From Acipenser ruthenus (lineage: Eukaryota > Chordata > Actinopteri > Acipenseriformes > Acipenseridae): a stretch of 64,000 bases of DNA. The stretch lies in the NCBI RefSeq assembly GCF_902713425.1, contig NC_081231.1:1684760-1748759 (forward strand), read 5' to 3'. Under the pieces are notes generated by a model. It was not told the origin of the DNA and did no database searches. It was given only the letters and a program-made list of their open reading frames with translations. The position numbers and the translations under genes are program-made. The stretch's first letter is position 1; every line of letters starts with the position of its first letter. Of the stretch, positions 22,485 through 33,943 are shown piece after piece.

Positions 22485-22604
22485 ACAATAACAGGCACGT
22501 GACACGTGATGCTGTGTACTGTACAGGTGTGTGGTATAGTACTATAGAGTCAATTTGAGGTGTAAGTGACAATACGAAACTACAATGACGTTTTAAAACG
22601 TGCA

Positions 22605-22616
<12 letters not shown>

Positions 22617-22691
<75 letters not shown>
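22617..22691. repeat. (TA)n microsatellite
   Basis: A pure TA tract preceded by TG repeats, in the U2 spacer. Confidence 0.95.
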
Positions 22692-22695
<4 letters not shown>

Positions 22696-23206
22696 TATCC
22701 TTTTATGTAATAATAAATGGTGTTCATGTATTACAGGGTAGATTCGTGTCGAGCATATTTTATTTTTCCCATATTAATATCTAGAAGTCAATCTGCGCGT
22801 AGTGTAAAATAAATACGTTTCTGATAAATTGTCACACGGACAGATACCACGAGAAGCTGTGGTACAGTCCAGTCAGAAAGAGTCAAATCCAAGTTTAAAT
22901 AAATAAATAAATACTGATATGAAACAAAACATGCATTTTGAGCAGCTAAAATATTAAATTCTTTAATACAATTGAGTATGGCGGTAGAAGCGCCGAACAC
23001 GATTGCAATGAATGGACCCACAAGTGTTCTAAATTGCGTGAATCCATTTGGAATCTCAATAATCGTTTAATTGGTTAATTATCACTTTAAAACACATCTG
23101 TGACGTCGCGGTTCTGTTTGCTCGAGGACAGCGCGGGAGCGGCGAGCGACGAGGAGCGTCAAACGAGGGACGATTTCAAACGTATTTTAAATTGTATTTA
23201 CTTGAC

Positions 23207-23207
<1 letters not shown>

Positions 23208-23265
<58 letters not shown>
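23208..23265. repeat. (TTA)n microsatellite
   Basis: A TTA tract in the U2 spacer. No SINE body is visible next to it. Confidence 0.95.
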
Positions 23266-23972
23266 TTGTTAAAGTATTTTCTAAGCGTTTTATCTTTTAT
23301 TTTTTATTTTTTTAAACAGCATTACACGCTTTTTCTGACTGAATTCGGCGTCGTGTTGAATTTCGGTCGAAACCTTTCTTGCCAGACAGGTCAGTATATA
23401 TTTTATTATTTATTTTGGGTGTTTTTTTTTGTTTTCTGCGTGTATTATAAATTTAGTTCGCCTTGGTACAATATATTTAAGTTTTGTGACATTTTTTGAG
23501 CTGTCTACCGTCGGCCCAGCTACGTATGCGTTATTTGTGGGCCTTCTCCAGTAAATTAATTAGATTGAACCATTTCAATGTTCTCAATAAACTACCATGT
23601 GCTGGTATTTAATTTTGTAATAATGTACGTACTAGAAAGTGGAACATGTACGGTACGCAGTATTTTATTGTAAGTTGTAGTAATTTAATATCGGTTGCTG
23701 TATTTAAACATTATGTTTAGTGAGGCTTTCAGTTTTGAAGTAGGTCTATAACTGATGCTTAGCTTATCAATAGAAACCAAGTTGTTTTTTGGGGGTATTG
23801 TAAACGGTAAACTAGCCCAAATATTAATTGTATTGATATTAAGTGGCGTTTATTTCTCCTCAGTTTATTTGTGGCGGGTTTGTTTTGTATATTAAACTTT
23901 TTTTGTTAACAAATGCGTCGCTTGAAGGAGAGAAATTGCTAGAAACCGAAATCCGGTGTGCGTCATTGTAAT

Positions 23973-23990
23973 GGGCGGGGTTATTCAAAT
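23973..23990 (+). promoter_or_regulatory. U2 distal sequence element: Sp1 box plus octamer-like site
   Basis: 'gggcgggg' (23973-23980) is followed by 'attcaaat' (23983-23990), one change from the ATGCAAAT octamer. It lies about 215-232 bp before the U2 start, where vertebrate U2 distal elements sit. Confidence 0.6.
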
Positions 23991-24143
23991 ATACAGACCG
24001 CACGGCATGCTGGGGGTTGCTAAATAACATCTATACAGCTAAACAATGTAACACGTCTAGTTTGTATCAACCGACAGGAATGTGATTTGTTAGTATGTGT
24101 CAGTGTTTGTGTTAAAATGCAGCTGTGGAGAGGATAGTGTGAG

Positions 24144-24162
24144 GTCACCGTGACGGGGAAAT
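24144..24162 (+). promoter_or_regulatory. U2 proximal sequence element (PSE)
   Basis: 'gtcaccgtgacggggaaat' begins 61 bp upstream of the U2 start, and its first half closely resembles the human U2 PSE (GTCACCGCGAC...). SNAPc binding at this place directs polymerase II snRNA transcription. Confidence 0.7.
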
Positions 24163-24204
24163 ATCTCGGCGGAGGCGCGGCTCTCGTCTCGAGAGCGAAA
24201 CGGC

Positions 24205-24394
24205 ATCGCTTCTCGGCCTTTTGGCTAAGATCAAGTGTAGTATCTGTTCTTATCAGTTTAATATCTGATACGTCCCCTATCTGGGGACCATATATTAAAT
24301 TGATTTTTGGAACTGGGAGATGGAAGAGGGGCTTGCTCCGTCCACTCCACGCATCGACCTGGTATTGCAGTACCTCCAGGAACGGTGCACTCCC
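24205..24394 (+). ncRNA. RNU2: U2 spliceosomal snRNA
   Basis: The sequence starts 'atcgcttctcggccttttgg' and matches vertebrate U2 along its whole length of about 190 nt. The branch-point recognition element 'gtagta' is at 24237-24242, and the Sm site 'atttttgg' at 24303-24310. The stem 'gtcccctatctggggac' differs from human by paired changes that keep the base pairing. The 3' stem-loop 'ctggtattgcagtacctcca' is unchanged from human. With its distal element, PSE and 3' box it looks functional. U2 pairs with the intron branch site in the spliceosome. Confidence 0.96.
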
Positions 24395-24410
24395 CTCCCG
24401 GGGGGAAAAT

Positions 24411-24430
24411 AAACTGGTGAAAAAAAGATG
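24411..24430 (+). terminator. U2 3' box
   Basis: 'actggtgaaaaaaaga' follows the gene by about 18 bp. The same motif with small changes follows the split copy ('actggtgaaaaatagac', about 27163) and the decayed copy. Three-fold conservation in otherwise diverged spacer supports its role in snRNA 3'-end formation. Confidence 0.65.
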
Positions 24431-24896
24431 TAGTGTTTAGGAAATTACAGTAGGATGGTGTGTGGTTTGTACTGGCTGTGCGTTACCTGTGTAAAGCAAG
24501 GAAGGTACAGCTTAAGTGTACAAGCTGAGTCCAGTTATTACTATACGTGTTTTGTAAAGTAACTGAAAACACTCATTTCATACTGTATGTAAAAACCTAA
24601 AGCCCCGAAAAAAAGATTTACGTAGAACTCGAAAATAGCAAAATAAATCAATAATAATAAAAAAAGCCCTGTGTGTGGTTTGTCCAGGCTGCTTGTTCCC
24701 GGGTATGAACACTTGCTGGAACTGTAAGCATTAAGCTGCAATATCTTGTTGCATCCAACAGATGGCGCCACAGCAATTTTTGTTCCTTGTAATGTCAATT
24801 GGTCTATGAAGAGCTGTTTTAGTGAAGTTTAATTTCCATTTCTGCAAGTTAATTTGATTATTGCCCGACTTTGCCCCTAGATAGTTTCTTCTCTGA

Positions 24897-25067
24897 ACGT
24901 GGCCCTTCCGCTCCTGGTATTTGTTCCAAACCCTGTTCTAAGCTGTTTAATTGAATCAATTAAATAAACCTCCACCCAGACCCTGTAGTTCATTATCTCC
25001 TTTTGCCTGTTAAACCTGGACTGGAATAATGGCCTCCAGGACCGGTACTGGACACCCCTGATCTGTG
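24897..25067. repeat. hAT-like interspersed repeat
   Basis: 'gtttaattgaatcaattaaa', 'ttgcctgttaaacctggact' and 'cctccaggaccggtactgga' recur at 27800-28005 and in part near 2875-2930. The end 'ggacacccctg' resembles common fish hAT MITE ends. Confidence 0.6.
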
Positions 25068-25639
25068 GCTGAATTGATTTATGGTTGATTTGACCCAGTG
25101 TTTCTGTGATATTCTTTAAAGGATGCTGCAGAATGAAGTTTCCTTCAAAAAAACCCATTAAGTGCCAGTGTTGTAATTGAGGACAGGCTGCTTTGTAATT
25201 TCTAGAGCATTAATTCGCATCTACCTCTTTAAATTCTCTTGAACTAATATTATGATAACTTGCTCTAATTTTAACTGCAAAAGTTGTCTAAATGTAATCT
25301 ATACAATTATATAAATACAGCTTGTGCTGACATTTTTCTCAAAGAAATGTGGTACTTCATGGGTTAAAATACATGTTTTCTGTAGTTTACAATGGGTCCA
25401 CCGAGTGGCACTGTAGTGCCGTGGTTAACATTGCCTTCATGCAGCTTCAGCTCATGTGTTCATGATGCAATAATAGGGAGGCGTGTTTATGCTGTTTGGA
25501 ATGCTGGGTAGATTTAGCTCCGAAATAAAGACCTGTTTAAAAACTAAATAAAGCACACTCCAGCTTCACGAGTTTATAGAACATGTATTTGCTGTGTGTG
25601 GCTTTGTTCCTGTGTTACATTACTTGCATACGTCCCTCC

Positions 25640-25658
25640 CACCTTAACTGGTGAAGGA
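25640..25658 (+). promoter_or_regulatory. PSE-like element of the split U2 gene
   Basis: 'caccttaactggtgaagga' lies about 59 bp upstream of the second U2 start, the same spacing as the PSE of the intact gene, with a weaker match. Confidence 0.45.
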
Positions 25659-25698
25659 GTTAGCCGAGGGGTGCCCCTTGTCTCGAGGGCAGCTCAGC

Positions 25699-27160
25699 AT
25701 CGCTTCTCGGCCTTTTGGCTAAGATCAAGTGTAGTATCTGTTCTTATCAGTTTAATATCTGATATATAAATATCTTGCCGGTTCCCAGGAAATTGAAAAA
25801 GTAGCTACTTTCTCCCTCACCCAAAGCCAAAAAATCTGGGAGAATGTGTCTCACAGCTGCCTCAGTAATGTCCAGAAGGATATAGCATGGAACACCGTCC
25901 ACAGTGCACTCCCCACTCGAGCGTTCATGTTCAGGAGGGGACTAGCCCAAGTAGAAACATGCCCCTATGCAAAGTGCCGCAAGAGAGAAACACCAGCCCA
26001 TATCTTCTGGGAGTGTGATGTGGCTGGCAGTGTCTGGCTCTCTGTCTCTGTCTTCCTAAACAGGTTTGCTGACACGGCCAAGATGACCGCTGAGACTGTG
26101 CTCTATGGGCCTGCGGGAGGAATCACTACCAGCACAGCTAAGTGCGTTTGGCGTGTCATCAATGTTGTCAAGCAGATCCTGTGGGAAGGCCGTAACGTCT
26201 GTGTCTATCACAAGCAGGAGCTGGACACTATCACCACGACCAGAAGGGCACAAACTCTTATCAAGGACTTTGTAATTCTGGACATCCGGACCCTCGGGAA
26301 GGACAAGGCCTGCGCGGAGTGGAGGATCGCCGGACTTCAGGACGTGAAGATGGAATAAAGGAAAAAACTGGAACCGCTAGCGCCTAGGAGCGGGACTACG
26401 GGGCACCGCTAAGCCTTTTATTTATTTTGTCATGCCAGCATTCCGCCCTTTTTAGCTGGCATGACCGTTTTTCAACGGTGCCCTGGTTTTATGTAGTCTT
26501 TTTGTTTCAGTTTTATGGATTTTGATTTGATTTATTTTGAATGTTTTATTTGATTTTGTTTTGTTTTATGTATCTAAAAGATTTTTAATGTTAACTATTA
26601 AAAGTTACATTTTAAGTGTTTTAAAATTTTAGAATTTTAACTCACTGTTTCACACACTGTCCCTTTTCCCCTGTCCCTGTTTTAGTAATATAGTTTTATG
26701 TTCACTTTTGAACCTTTTTAGAGAGCACTCCCCGGCCCTCACAAGCACTGGTTTTTTATAGATGGTTCTTTTTTTCCAGTCACTTTTAAAACAGCACAGG
26801 TTTTTTTCATGTTGATTTTAATCTGTGTCTGTTTTAACCATGTACAAAGCACAATTGTCTTGGTGTTTTTTTAAATGTGTTTTAAATGCTTTTAAAACAA
26901 AATGTATGTCTGTATGCATGAATGTCATCTTTAAAAGAAATGTAAAATGAATGAAAAAAACGAATGGGTGTAAATGTAAAAAATGTAAAATCTCAATAAA
27001 AGAGTATTAATATCTGATACGTCCCCTATCTGGGGACCATATATTAAATTGATTTTTGGAACTGGGAGATGGAAGAGGGGCTTGCTCCGTCCACTCCACG
27101 CATCGACCTGGTATTGCAGTACCTCCAGGAACGGTGCACTCCCCTCCCGGGGGGAAACTA
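25699..27160 (+). pseudogene. U2 snRNA gene interrupted by a LINE
   Basis: The 5' part (25699-25764) runs to 'ttaatatctgata' and the 3' part (27007 to about 27160) resumes with the same 13 bases and continues to the U2 end and 3' box. Both halves equal the intact gene at 24205 almost base for base, so the gene was intact until the insertion. The 13-bp repeat (25752-25764 and 27007-27019) is the target duplication. The gene cannot make a normal U2. Confidence 0.92.
25765..27006 (+). mobile_element. U2-specific non-LTR retrotransposon, Keno-like (Tx1 clade), 5'-truncated
   Basis: About 1.24 kb between the target duplications. An open frame from the 5' junction to 26355 encodes the last ~195 residues of ORF2. 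It includes a C-terminal zinc-knuckle-like array (CPYAKC, then HIFWEC at about 26010-26030), as in Tx1/L1-group elements. The frame ends in MSEWRIAGLQ-type residues near 26355, and about 650 bp of 3' UTR ends 'ctcaataaaagagta'. Keno is the known family that inserts in U2 snRNA genes of fish (Kojima and Fujiwara). The site, target and clade signs agree, but I could not compare sequences. The rest of ORF2 and all of ORF1 are absent, as usual for aborted reverse transcription. Confidence 0.85.
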
Positions 27161-28009
27161 AACTGGTGAAAAATAGACTTCAAACTCTTGCAGTTTATGG
27201 TAGGACTATATAACCTGTCCTGGCTTTGTTTCTAGGCTATTTAATCACAAATGGGTCTTTGCTGCAATAGCTTGTTCCATCCGACAGATGGCACTAAGCA
27301 AGTCTGGCATAAGATTACATTCAAAGCCCTATAGTTGAGAGTCTCGCAGTGCTGTGTTGAAAACTAACTTGACCTGGCTGTGTTGCAATAGAAGTACCTG
27401 TAGTTTTAAACCTCGTTGGCTGGTGTGCTTTCTCTCCGAGTCTGCGTCTTGTGTGATGACTTGTATTACCGCCCCAGTCTGAGAATTCATGACTGACTGG
27501 TACTGAGTTGAGCTCAGACCTGTTTTTTAAAATGTTGTTGCACATTTTAAATCCAGTGTTTTCTGCTTATTCCTGTCCCACGGATTGGTTGCAGGATTTG
27601 CATTATTAAAGTGCTTTTTTATTTCTACACGTCTCTGGCAGTAAAGATGGTCAGCAGGAGGGGTGTTTTTTAATTGATCGCTTTTCTGTACTGACTATTT
27701 TGTTTATAAAATCATCCAGCATTTGTCATTCCAATTTTTTTTCTTTCACCCAGCAACGCGTAACTGATCGTCTGCTAGAAGCGCAATCAATCCTTATTGT
27801 TAAAGGCACAGTAGCATCTGCAAGACGGGCGGATCGGGTTGTTTCAGCGGGGTGGTGACAACCTCTCTCGTCCGGCTTAAAAGGCCTAGGCAGAACTCTG
27901 AATTGTTTAATTAAACCAATTAAATAAACATCCATCCTGACCATGTAGTTAATTCTCATTTTGCCTGTTAAACCTGGAGTGGAGTATTTGCCTCCAGGAC
28001 CGGTAAAAC

Positions 28010-29575
28010 ACTGTATTTAAAACACTGTTTTTTTAAAAAGAATTTATTGAAGTATGAGACTATTATACAGGCTACTATAGAGCCTGGAATCAGAATAATA
28101 TACACATGTTAAATTGTAAAAGGACAAAAGATAGTTTACAGGCTTAAAAACGAGCCTGAATGCAACTCGCATCTGGGTGTCCGGCCGGACTGACACCCCC
28201 CTTTATCCTAAGAATCTAATATTCTCAATAACTCATGGTAAATAATGTTTAAAAAAAAAAAAAAAAAAGTTCAATGACAACTGGATAAGTGATCCTCCAT
28301 ATATTGGAAATGGAAAAATGTTACATGACATGCGTATGACCGCCTCCAACTTCTCCTCTTTGCAGGAGACTACATTTGGTAAAACATATTTAACCCTTTC
28401 AAAGCCGGATTTAGAATGGTATGCTGGAATCCTGAGACAGCTGTTGTTGTTGTTTTTTTTTTTTTTTTTTTAAGAAAATGCACACACTTGTTTAAGAGTC
28501 ATAAGTCATTCACATTTTCTTAAATCACCATAAAACCAGGTATCATTTAAAAGCTTAGAACTTGAAGAATATTATTTTCAAACTGTATACAGAATTCAGA
28601 ACATGGCAAAATGTAAAGAAAGTACACAACTGGCAAAAAAAAAAAGTTAGAAAGAAAAGTTTCCCCATAACACTATCCCTCCTACTATCCCATTTCAGTT
28701 TTCCGGGTCCCAATGATGGTGCTACAGATAAAGGAAGGTCCCCACAAGAGATACTGTAGTAATCTGTCTCTATATGAAGACCCTTTTCTCCAGTAACTAT
28801 TTACATCATTCAGAACCTGCTGGAATATAAAAGGTGCAGAAATTACAAAGTCAAATTAGAAACATAATTCAATAACTATTGATGTATTCACCATAAACAG
28901 AATTAACTTTGACCTCTTGACGTTAAAGTAAATAACACAATAAATAAATCAAAACTGTAAATACATTAACATATATATAAAAACATATATCATTTAATTT
29001 AAAAAGAAATACATACAAAATTGTAAATAAATACATAAAATGGTGACTAGTAATAGATCCTCCCTGCCTGGAGTAATCGAAATCAGTCTCAAAAACAAAC
29101 TCCATTGCAGCCTGCACGTCTATCTTGCCCGATCTCTTACTCCTCACAAAATGAGCTGTCTCTGCTTTCACTCCTAACTACAATCTCATCCGGGTTCAAA
29201 GTTCATCGAGCCTTCCCTTCAGTCCACGTGACCTGTTTTAAGCCTATCAGTACACACAGATCACATTTCAGCATCATTTTTTATTTTTATCATTAGAAAG
29301 CACAATATATCAGATGTCATGGTAAGTGATCTTATAAAATGGCTGGGATAAATGCAATAACCCACTCCAGGGTGTACAGTAAGACACATCTGACAGCACT
29401 TCTGAGTGTTTGAAGACACTCAGCCTATGGCAAAATAATGTTCTATGGTTCTTGGCTCACAGTAATGACAATGCAGTGCCATTGTGTGTCAACAGAAAAC
29501 CATCCAACACTATTTTAAATTGAATGATTCTTGTACTGTACTCTTTACCAGGATACAGTGGGTGTGAAGGATACA
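28010..29575. other. Interval between U2 cluster and receptor copy 1
   Basis: No gene recognised. There are poly(A)-type tracts at 28249-28268 and 28455-28472. A minus-strand frame at 28923-29171 begins ETAHFVRSKRSGKIDVQAAM-like and then becomes low complexity. It might be a transposase scrap, but I cannot place it. Confidence 0.4.
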
Positions 29576-32500
29576 TCAAACATTCTCCTTTAAGTGTACC
29601 GTCTCAAATTCAGGGACAAGAGTCTCATCAATACAGGCGATCACGAAATCCAAAAACTCCTCATCCCTCTTTGCAGTTCTCTTGTGGTCGTGTATCGTGT
29701 AGTTGTGAAATGTGAACACCCGTTTACTCCCCAGATCCTTGAAGAAACGTTTCAGCTCATCTGCATTTTCAAAGTTCTTCATGGTCAGCGCAGTGAAAGG
29801 GTACGAGCCTAGGAACAAAAAAATAAAATACAAATAATTTGGTAGCTTTGCTGTTCCTTCCTCTGGCGAAGTCCATTGAAACTACATGTGCAACAGATAT
29901 TACAATCCCATCTGAAACTCTTTTTGGTGCTCTTTTCTTTTAGTGTCAGGTGGGATCCTAATACCTGCTGCACAGTGTGGTGGCAGGATACATATTGTTT
30001 AAAGAATTTGTTCAAAAACTAAACTTACCTGAAACACTTCTAACATCTTCAAACAGTTTTTGAATTTCATCTTTGGTTGTTGCTGTCAGCTTGTTGATGC
30101 AACTGAAAGACATTAATATGATCTGTGTCACATGGCAGGATCTTCATTAGGAAACAGCACAGGCACATTGTGAGATGCAGGACAGTGCAGTTCAGTGCAT
30201 GGGCAAGCTTTTTGATTCATCAGAATTCAATAAGTGCTCTAATAGATGCACCATATTCTAGCAGTTCTGAGATGAAAGGACCAGCTTGAAGTTTTTCCTG
30301 ACGCTACTGTTCCTATTGTTGGACAGCTTTCTGGGCAGCCATATTGAGAAGGTCTTGTGGTTTGTGAACTGTTTGGTGCTTGGAACGGTTTGCAGCAACC
30401 ATCTTGAAGAGGTCATGAGGAGGTCTTGTCTGTTGTGTTTGGAGCGAGTCATAACTTTGAATCATGGAGTCGTACATAAAGGGAATCAGAATACCAAACC
30501 AACAGCCATTACCCTGATAAGTGTACCTTTTCCAAGACTGTTGTTCGAGAAAGTGGTCTAGCTTATGGTGATTTAAATGGTCATTATTATTACCTTTGTA
30601 CAAACACAAAATGACATCTAGAACACTGGACTTGCTTTCTCCACTTGTCCAGGTAGGAGTCCCTTTCACTGGTCCAGAACCTGTCCTCTGGCTGCAGCAG
30701 TGCTCTGGTGATGGTGATGCGCTCTGTCAGGGGCACCTCCTCAGGCTGGGCATAATGTGGGGGACCCTTCTCCGCACCAGCCCAGTTAGCAAAGGGTTCT
30801 TCAGCCTTGTAGGCAAACACACAGGAGTTGATGAGCGACGACATGCCGTGCTTTGGTCTCCCAACCAGAACAATGACCATGTCATCTGAGAAACTAGAAA
30901 TCCTCTTCCGCATTCTGGTCAGATTCTGGCGTCCTGAGAAACACAAACAAATGGATATGAAGATGAATATGGATAGGATCTCTCAATTAGAAATATCCAA
31001 GTTATTCTCGTTTTCCAATGAGTTTTTCAAAAAAGCAACATTGCAAAGTGTGTGTTGAGTGCAGTACAGAATTAATTTTAAATTTATAGACTCGTTAAAC
31101 ATTAATGCAGTAAAATTGAATTTCAAAATGAGCCTAGTAACCTTTTCTTTTAAGGGTGTGCACACAAGCATACCACTAACTGCAAGAGGGATAGAGAAGT
31201 AGAACAGCACCTTTAGAGAGATACCGGTATATCATGAACCCAACACAAGAAGCCAGGATGAAAAGGGCGACAGGGATTAGGGTTGATGTCATTATAATGT
31301 GCTGATCATCGGTCTCTTGTCCTGCAGAAAAAGAAAAAAAACAGTAAAACATATTCCATGAACTCTTTCAACACTGCAGAGCTGTCTGGCTCATTTGAAA
31401 ACAAGTTTTTCACAGAGAATGCTGCAATACTCCCTGAGTTGTGCTGCAGGTGAATAACACATTTACCTGGAGTGACTCGCATGCAGTTGGTTTTGTGTTC
31501 TTGGAGAGGCTGGTTCCACACTGTACAGCAGATTGTTTCCTCTTCAGTAAAACTCCTTGTTAATTTACTCACAACATCATACAGCCCCTCTGGATTCAGT
31601 GTGTGCTGCGTGACTGAATCCGGAGTGTAATTCATCCCACTGCCACCGGTCCAGGTCACCAGCGCAGGAGGGAAACCATTTCTAGAAGAGCAGGTGAAGG
31701 AGCGAGTGTCCAGGGCTTCTGTCAACTGAGGGGGTTCGTAAGAGGCTGCAAAGAGAGAGACACTGCTTAGGCAACAACAGCAAATGCTGGTTTCTCTTAG
31801 GGGTCAATTTTCATGCCTCAAGCTTGCCCTGGACTAGAGGGAGCACCCTTTCTCTTAGGGGGCGAGGGAGGGAGGGAGCAGTTCAGTCTCCATGCCTCAA
31901 ACCTGCACCGGACTGGAGGGAGCCCCCTTTCTCTTAGGATGAGGGTTGGAACTATGCAGAGATCACAAAGAAGTTAAATACATACCTAGAACAGTTAGTT
32001 CAACGAATTTAGTGTAAAGACCGCCTGTCAATACAGCAGTACACTCATAAAGCCCCTTATCAGACATCTGCACGTTCTCAATGAAAAGGGAGGCATTTCC
32101 CTCTCTGAATTTGTCAGGGTAAACGCGCCCCCTCCTGGAGGCTGCCCTGTCCTGCAGCTGATCCACACCGTCCCTGAAGTGCTGGATCTCCACGCACTTT
32201 GCATTCTCACAGTGGAGCCACAATACAGGCTTGTCTTGGCTCATCCTGGCAGCGTCAAACGTGCATTCGATCCAGACGTCATTGCCGCTGACCGCTGTGA
32301 TTTTTTTCACAAAACTCACTCCTGAAAGAGCATGGATGGAGGGTTAATAAAGTGTTTATTAGTAGACCTTATAAAGCATTAACAATGACATTTATAATGT
32401 GCTTGAATAATGATTTGTCCTTAATAACCTAATTTATAAATAGTTTTATAGATATTTATAGCTTGTTCTTTCTGCATATTATTACTCTAATAAATGGCAG

Positions 32501-33045
32501 TAGTGTTTATTAACAGACATTATAAAGCATTAATAATGATGCTAATAAGGTGCTTTATAAATATTTATAAGCTGTGTGTTCATAGTTTATATACTATGTA
32601 TTCATCATCTGTAAAGGGTGCTACCAAAAAATGTTTATCTGTAATATACAGCACCTTCAGGCTTTGAGTCTCAAATACCCCTGCAGGTCATTAACTGCCT
32701 GTAAAGGTCATGAACTCTTAAACATTGGAATTGTTTAGCATGGGAAACAACAGGTATATAAACACACCTACTGTAGTTTCGTTTTTTTAAAAACAAGCAC
32801 ATACACACTTGTGACCGAGATAAACACTAAAATTGTTTATTTTAGAAAGTCTTATTTCAATCAATCTTTTTTATATAGCGCCTTTCATAGTGGACCACCA
32901 TCACAAAGCGCTTTGTGAAAGTCTTATATTTGTATTTATCGTTCCTATATATAATTATACATACACTTTTTAATAAATGGAAATAAATAAACTTACCAGT
33001 ACGTTTAACAACCAATAAGATCAGCCCAATGACAAAAAGCTTCAT
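29576..33045 (-). CDS. B7-like Ig receptor with intracellular IFI44-like P-loop domain, copy 1
   Basis: Seven exons: 33045-32997 (signal peptide MKLFVIGLILLVV), 32321-31986 (V-set), 31745-31467 (C-set), 31321-31211 or -31181 (transmembrane), 30933-30594 (P-loop exon), 30102-30029 and 29808-29576. All join in phase to 473 aa (483 with the longer exon 4). The V domain has the cysteines in WIEC and YEC, a CENAKC loop and a B7-type GNASLFIENVQMSDKGLY strand. The C domain has FTCSSRNGFPPALVTW and CCTVWN. These read closest to CD276, HHLA2 and VTCN1. The membrane span is LIPVALFILASCVGFMIY. Inside the cell comes IVLVGRPKHGMSSLINS, a P-loop-like turn whose lysine is missing. TALTMKNF and FTFHNYT sit where IFI44-type proteins have TxxD and xxNY. 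Known B7 proteins have short tails, so the fusion is unusual. Function is unknown; an immune surface role is inferred. Confidence 0.88.
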
Positions 33046-33095
33046 TCTAAAGAGAAAGATTGCACACCTGTTTAACACATGAAGATGATCAAAAG

Positions 33096-33098
<3 letters not shown>

Positions 33099-33162
<64 letters not shown>
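33099..33162. repeat. (TA)n microsatellite
   Basis: A pure TA tract about 55 bp upstream of the start codon of receptor copy 1. Confidence 0.95.
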
Positions 33163-33163
<1 letters not shown>

Positions 33164-33594
33164 TGTATATATTTTAATATATTTGAACATGTATTTGTTA
33201 CAGGCACAGCCTACAGGATAGATGTGTGTAACTGTCAAGTTCTGTTGTCCACGAGTCCACCTCCTTTTATTCGGCAACAAATAGAAAGAAACTTACCTGC
33301 AGGAAAAGGGGTTTGTTCCACCGACAAAAAAATATTCTTGTTAAGTACGAATACACTTCCAGCAGCCTAGTTCCAAACAGTACACGCTTCTGTCCAGCCC
33401 GCAGTCTACACGCATGTTTACTCATTTTCTTCCCTTAATGTTTAATTGCTGCGATTCCAATTTATAACTAATCAGGTGTTTGATGCCAGCAAGCGACAGT
33501 AAAAGCCCCTCAGCTCTACAGCTGCACAGCTAAGATAAGCGCCGCAGCCTCACACAGATGTGACCCCGCCCTTCTACTTACGCTCAGCTGCTGC

Positions 33595-33608
33595 AGTTTC
33601 GGTTTTGC
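33595..33608 (-). promoter_or_regulatory. ISRE-like site upstream of receptor copy 1
   Basis: On the minus strand 'gcaaaaccgaaact' matches the interferon-stimulated response element GAAANNGAAACT with one change. It is about 550 bp upstream of the start codon. If used, it would make the gene interferon-responsive, in line with its IFI44-like tail. Confidence 0.4.
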
Positions 33609-33943
33609 TTCTGTTTTCTTTTGATGTTTAAATGGCTGCTAAATTATAACCAATCACGTGTTTGATGCCAACCAAACAGTCAGACAAATTAGTCAAGGAA
33701 ACTATTTTAATAAAAAAAAAAGTGGTCCACAAATCTTAAATCAAACTGATAAATAGGTTGTCAGTAATGTATTTTAAATACAAAATAGTAAAACAATGTT
33801 TTAAATAAGTTGGCACTATCTGCTGGTTGTGATATACGCCTACACCTAATGTATTTTGTATTTATTTTTTTCATAATTAACTGAAAATGTCAGTATTGAC
33901 TCATCAAGTACGTCAATAATGCATGCCCTGGTACAGCTGCACG

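Noticed and set aside
28923-29171. Minus-strand frame ETAHFVRSKRSGKIDVQ
   Set aside because: The first 35 residues look protein-like, perhaps transposase-derived, but the rest is low complexity and I cannot name a family.
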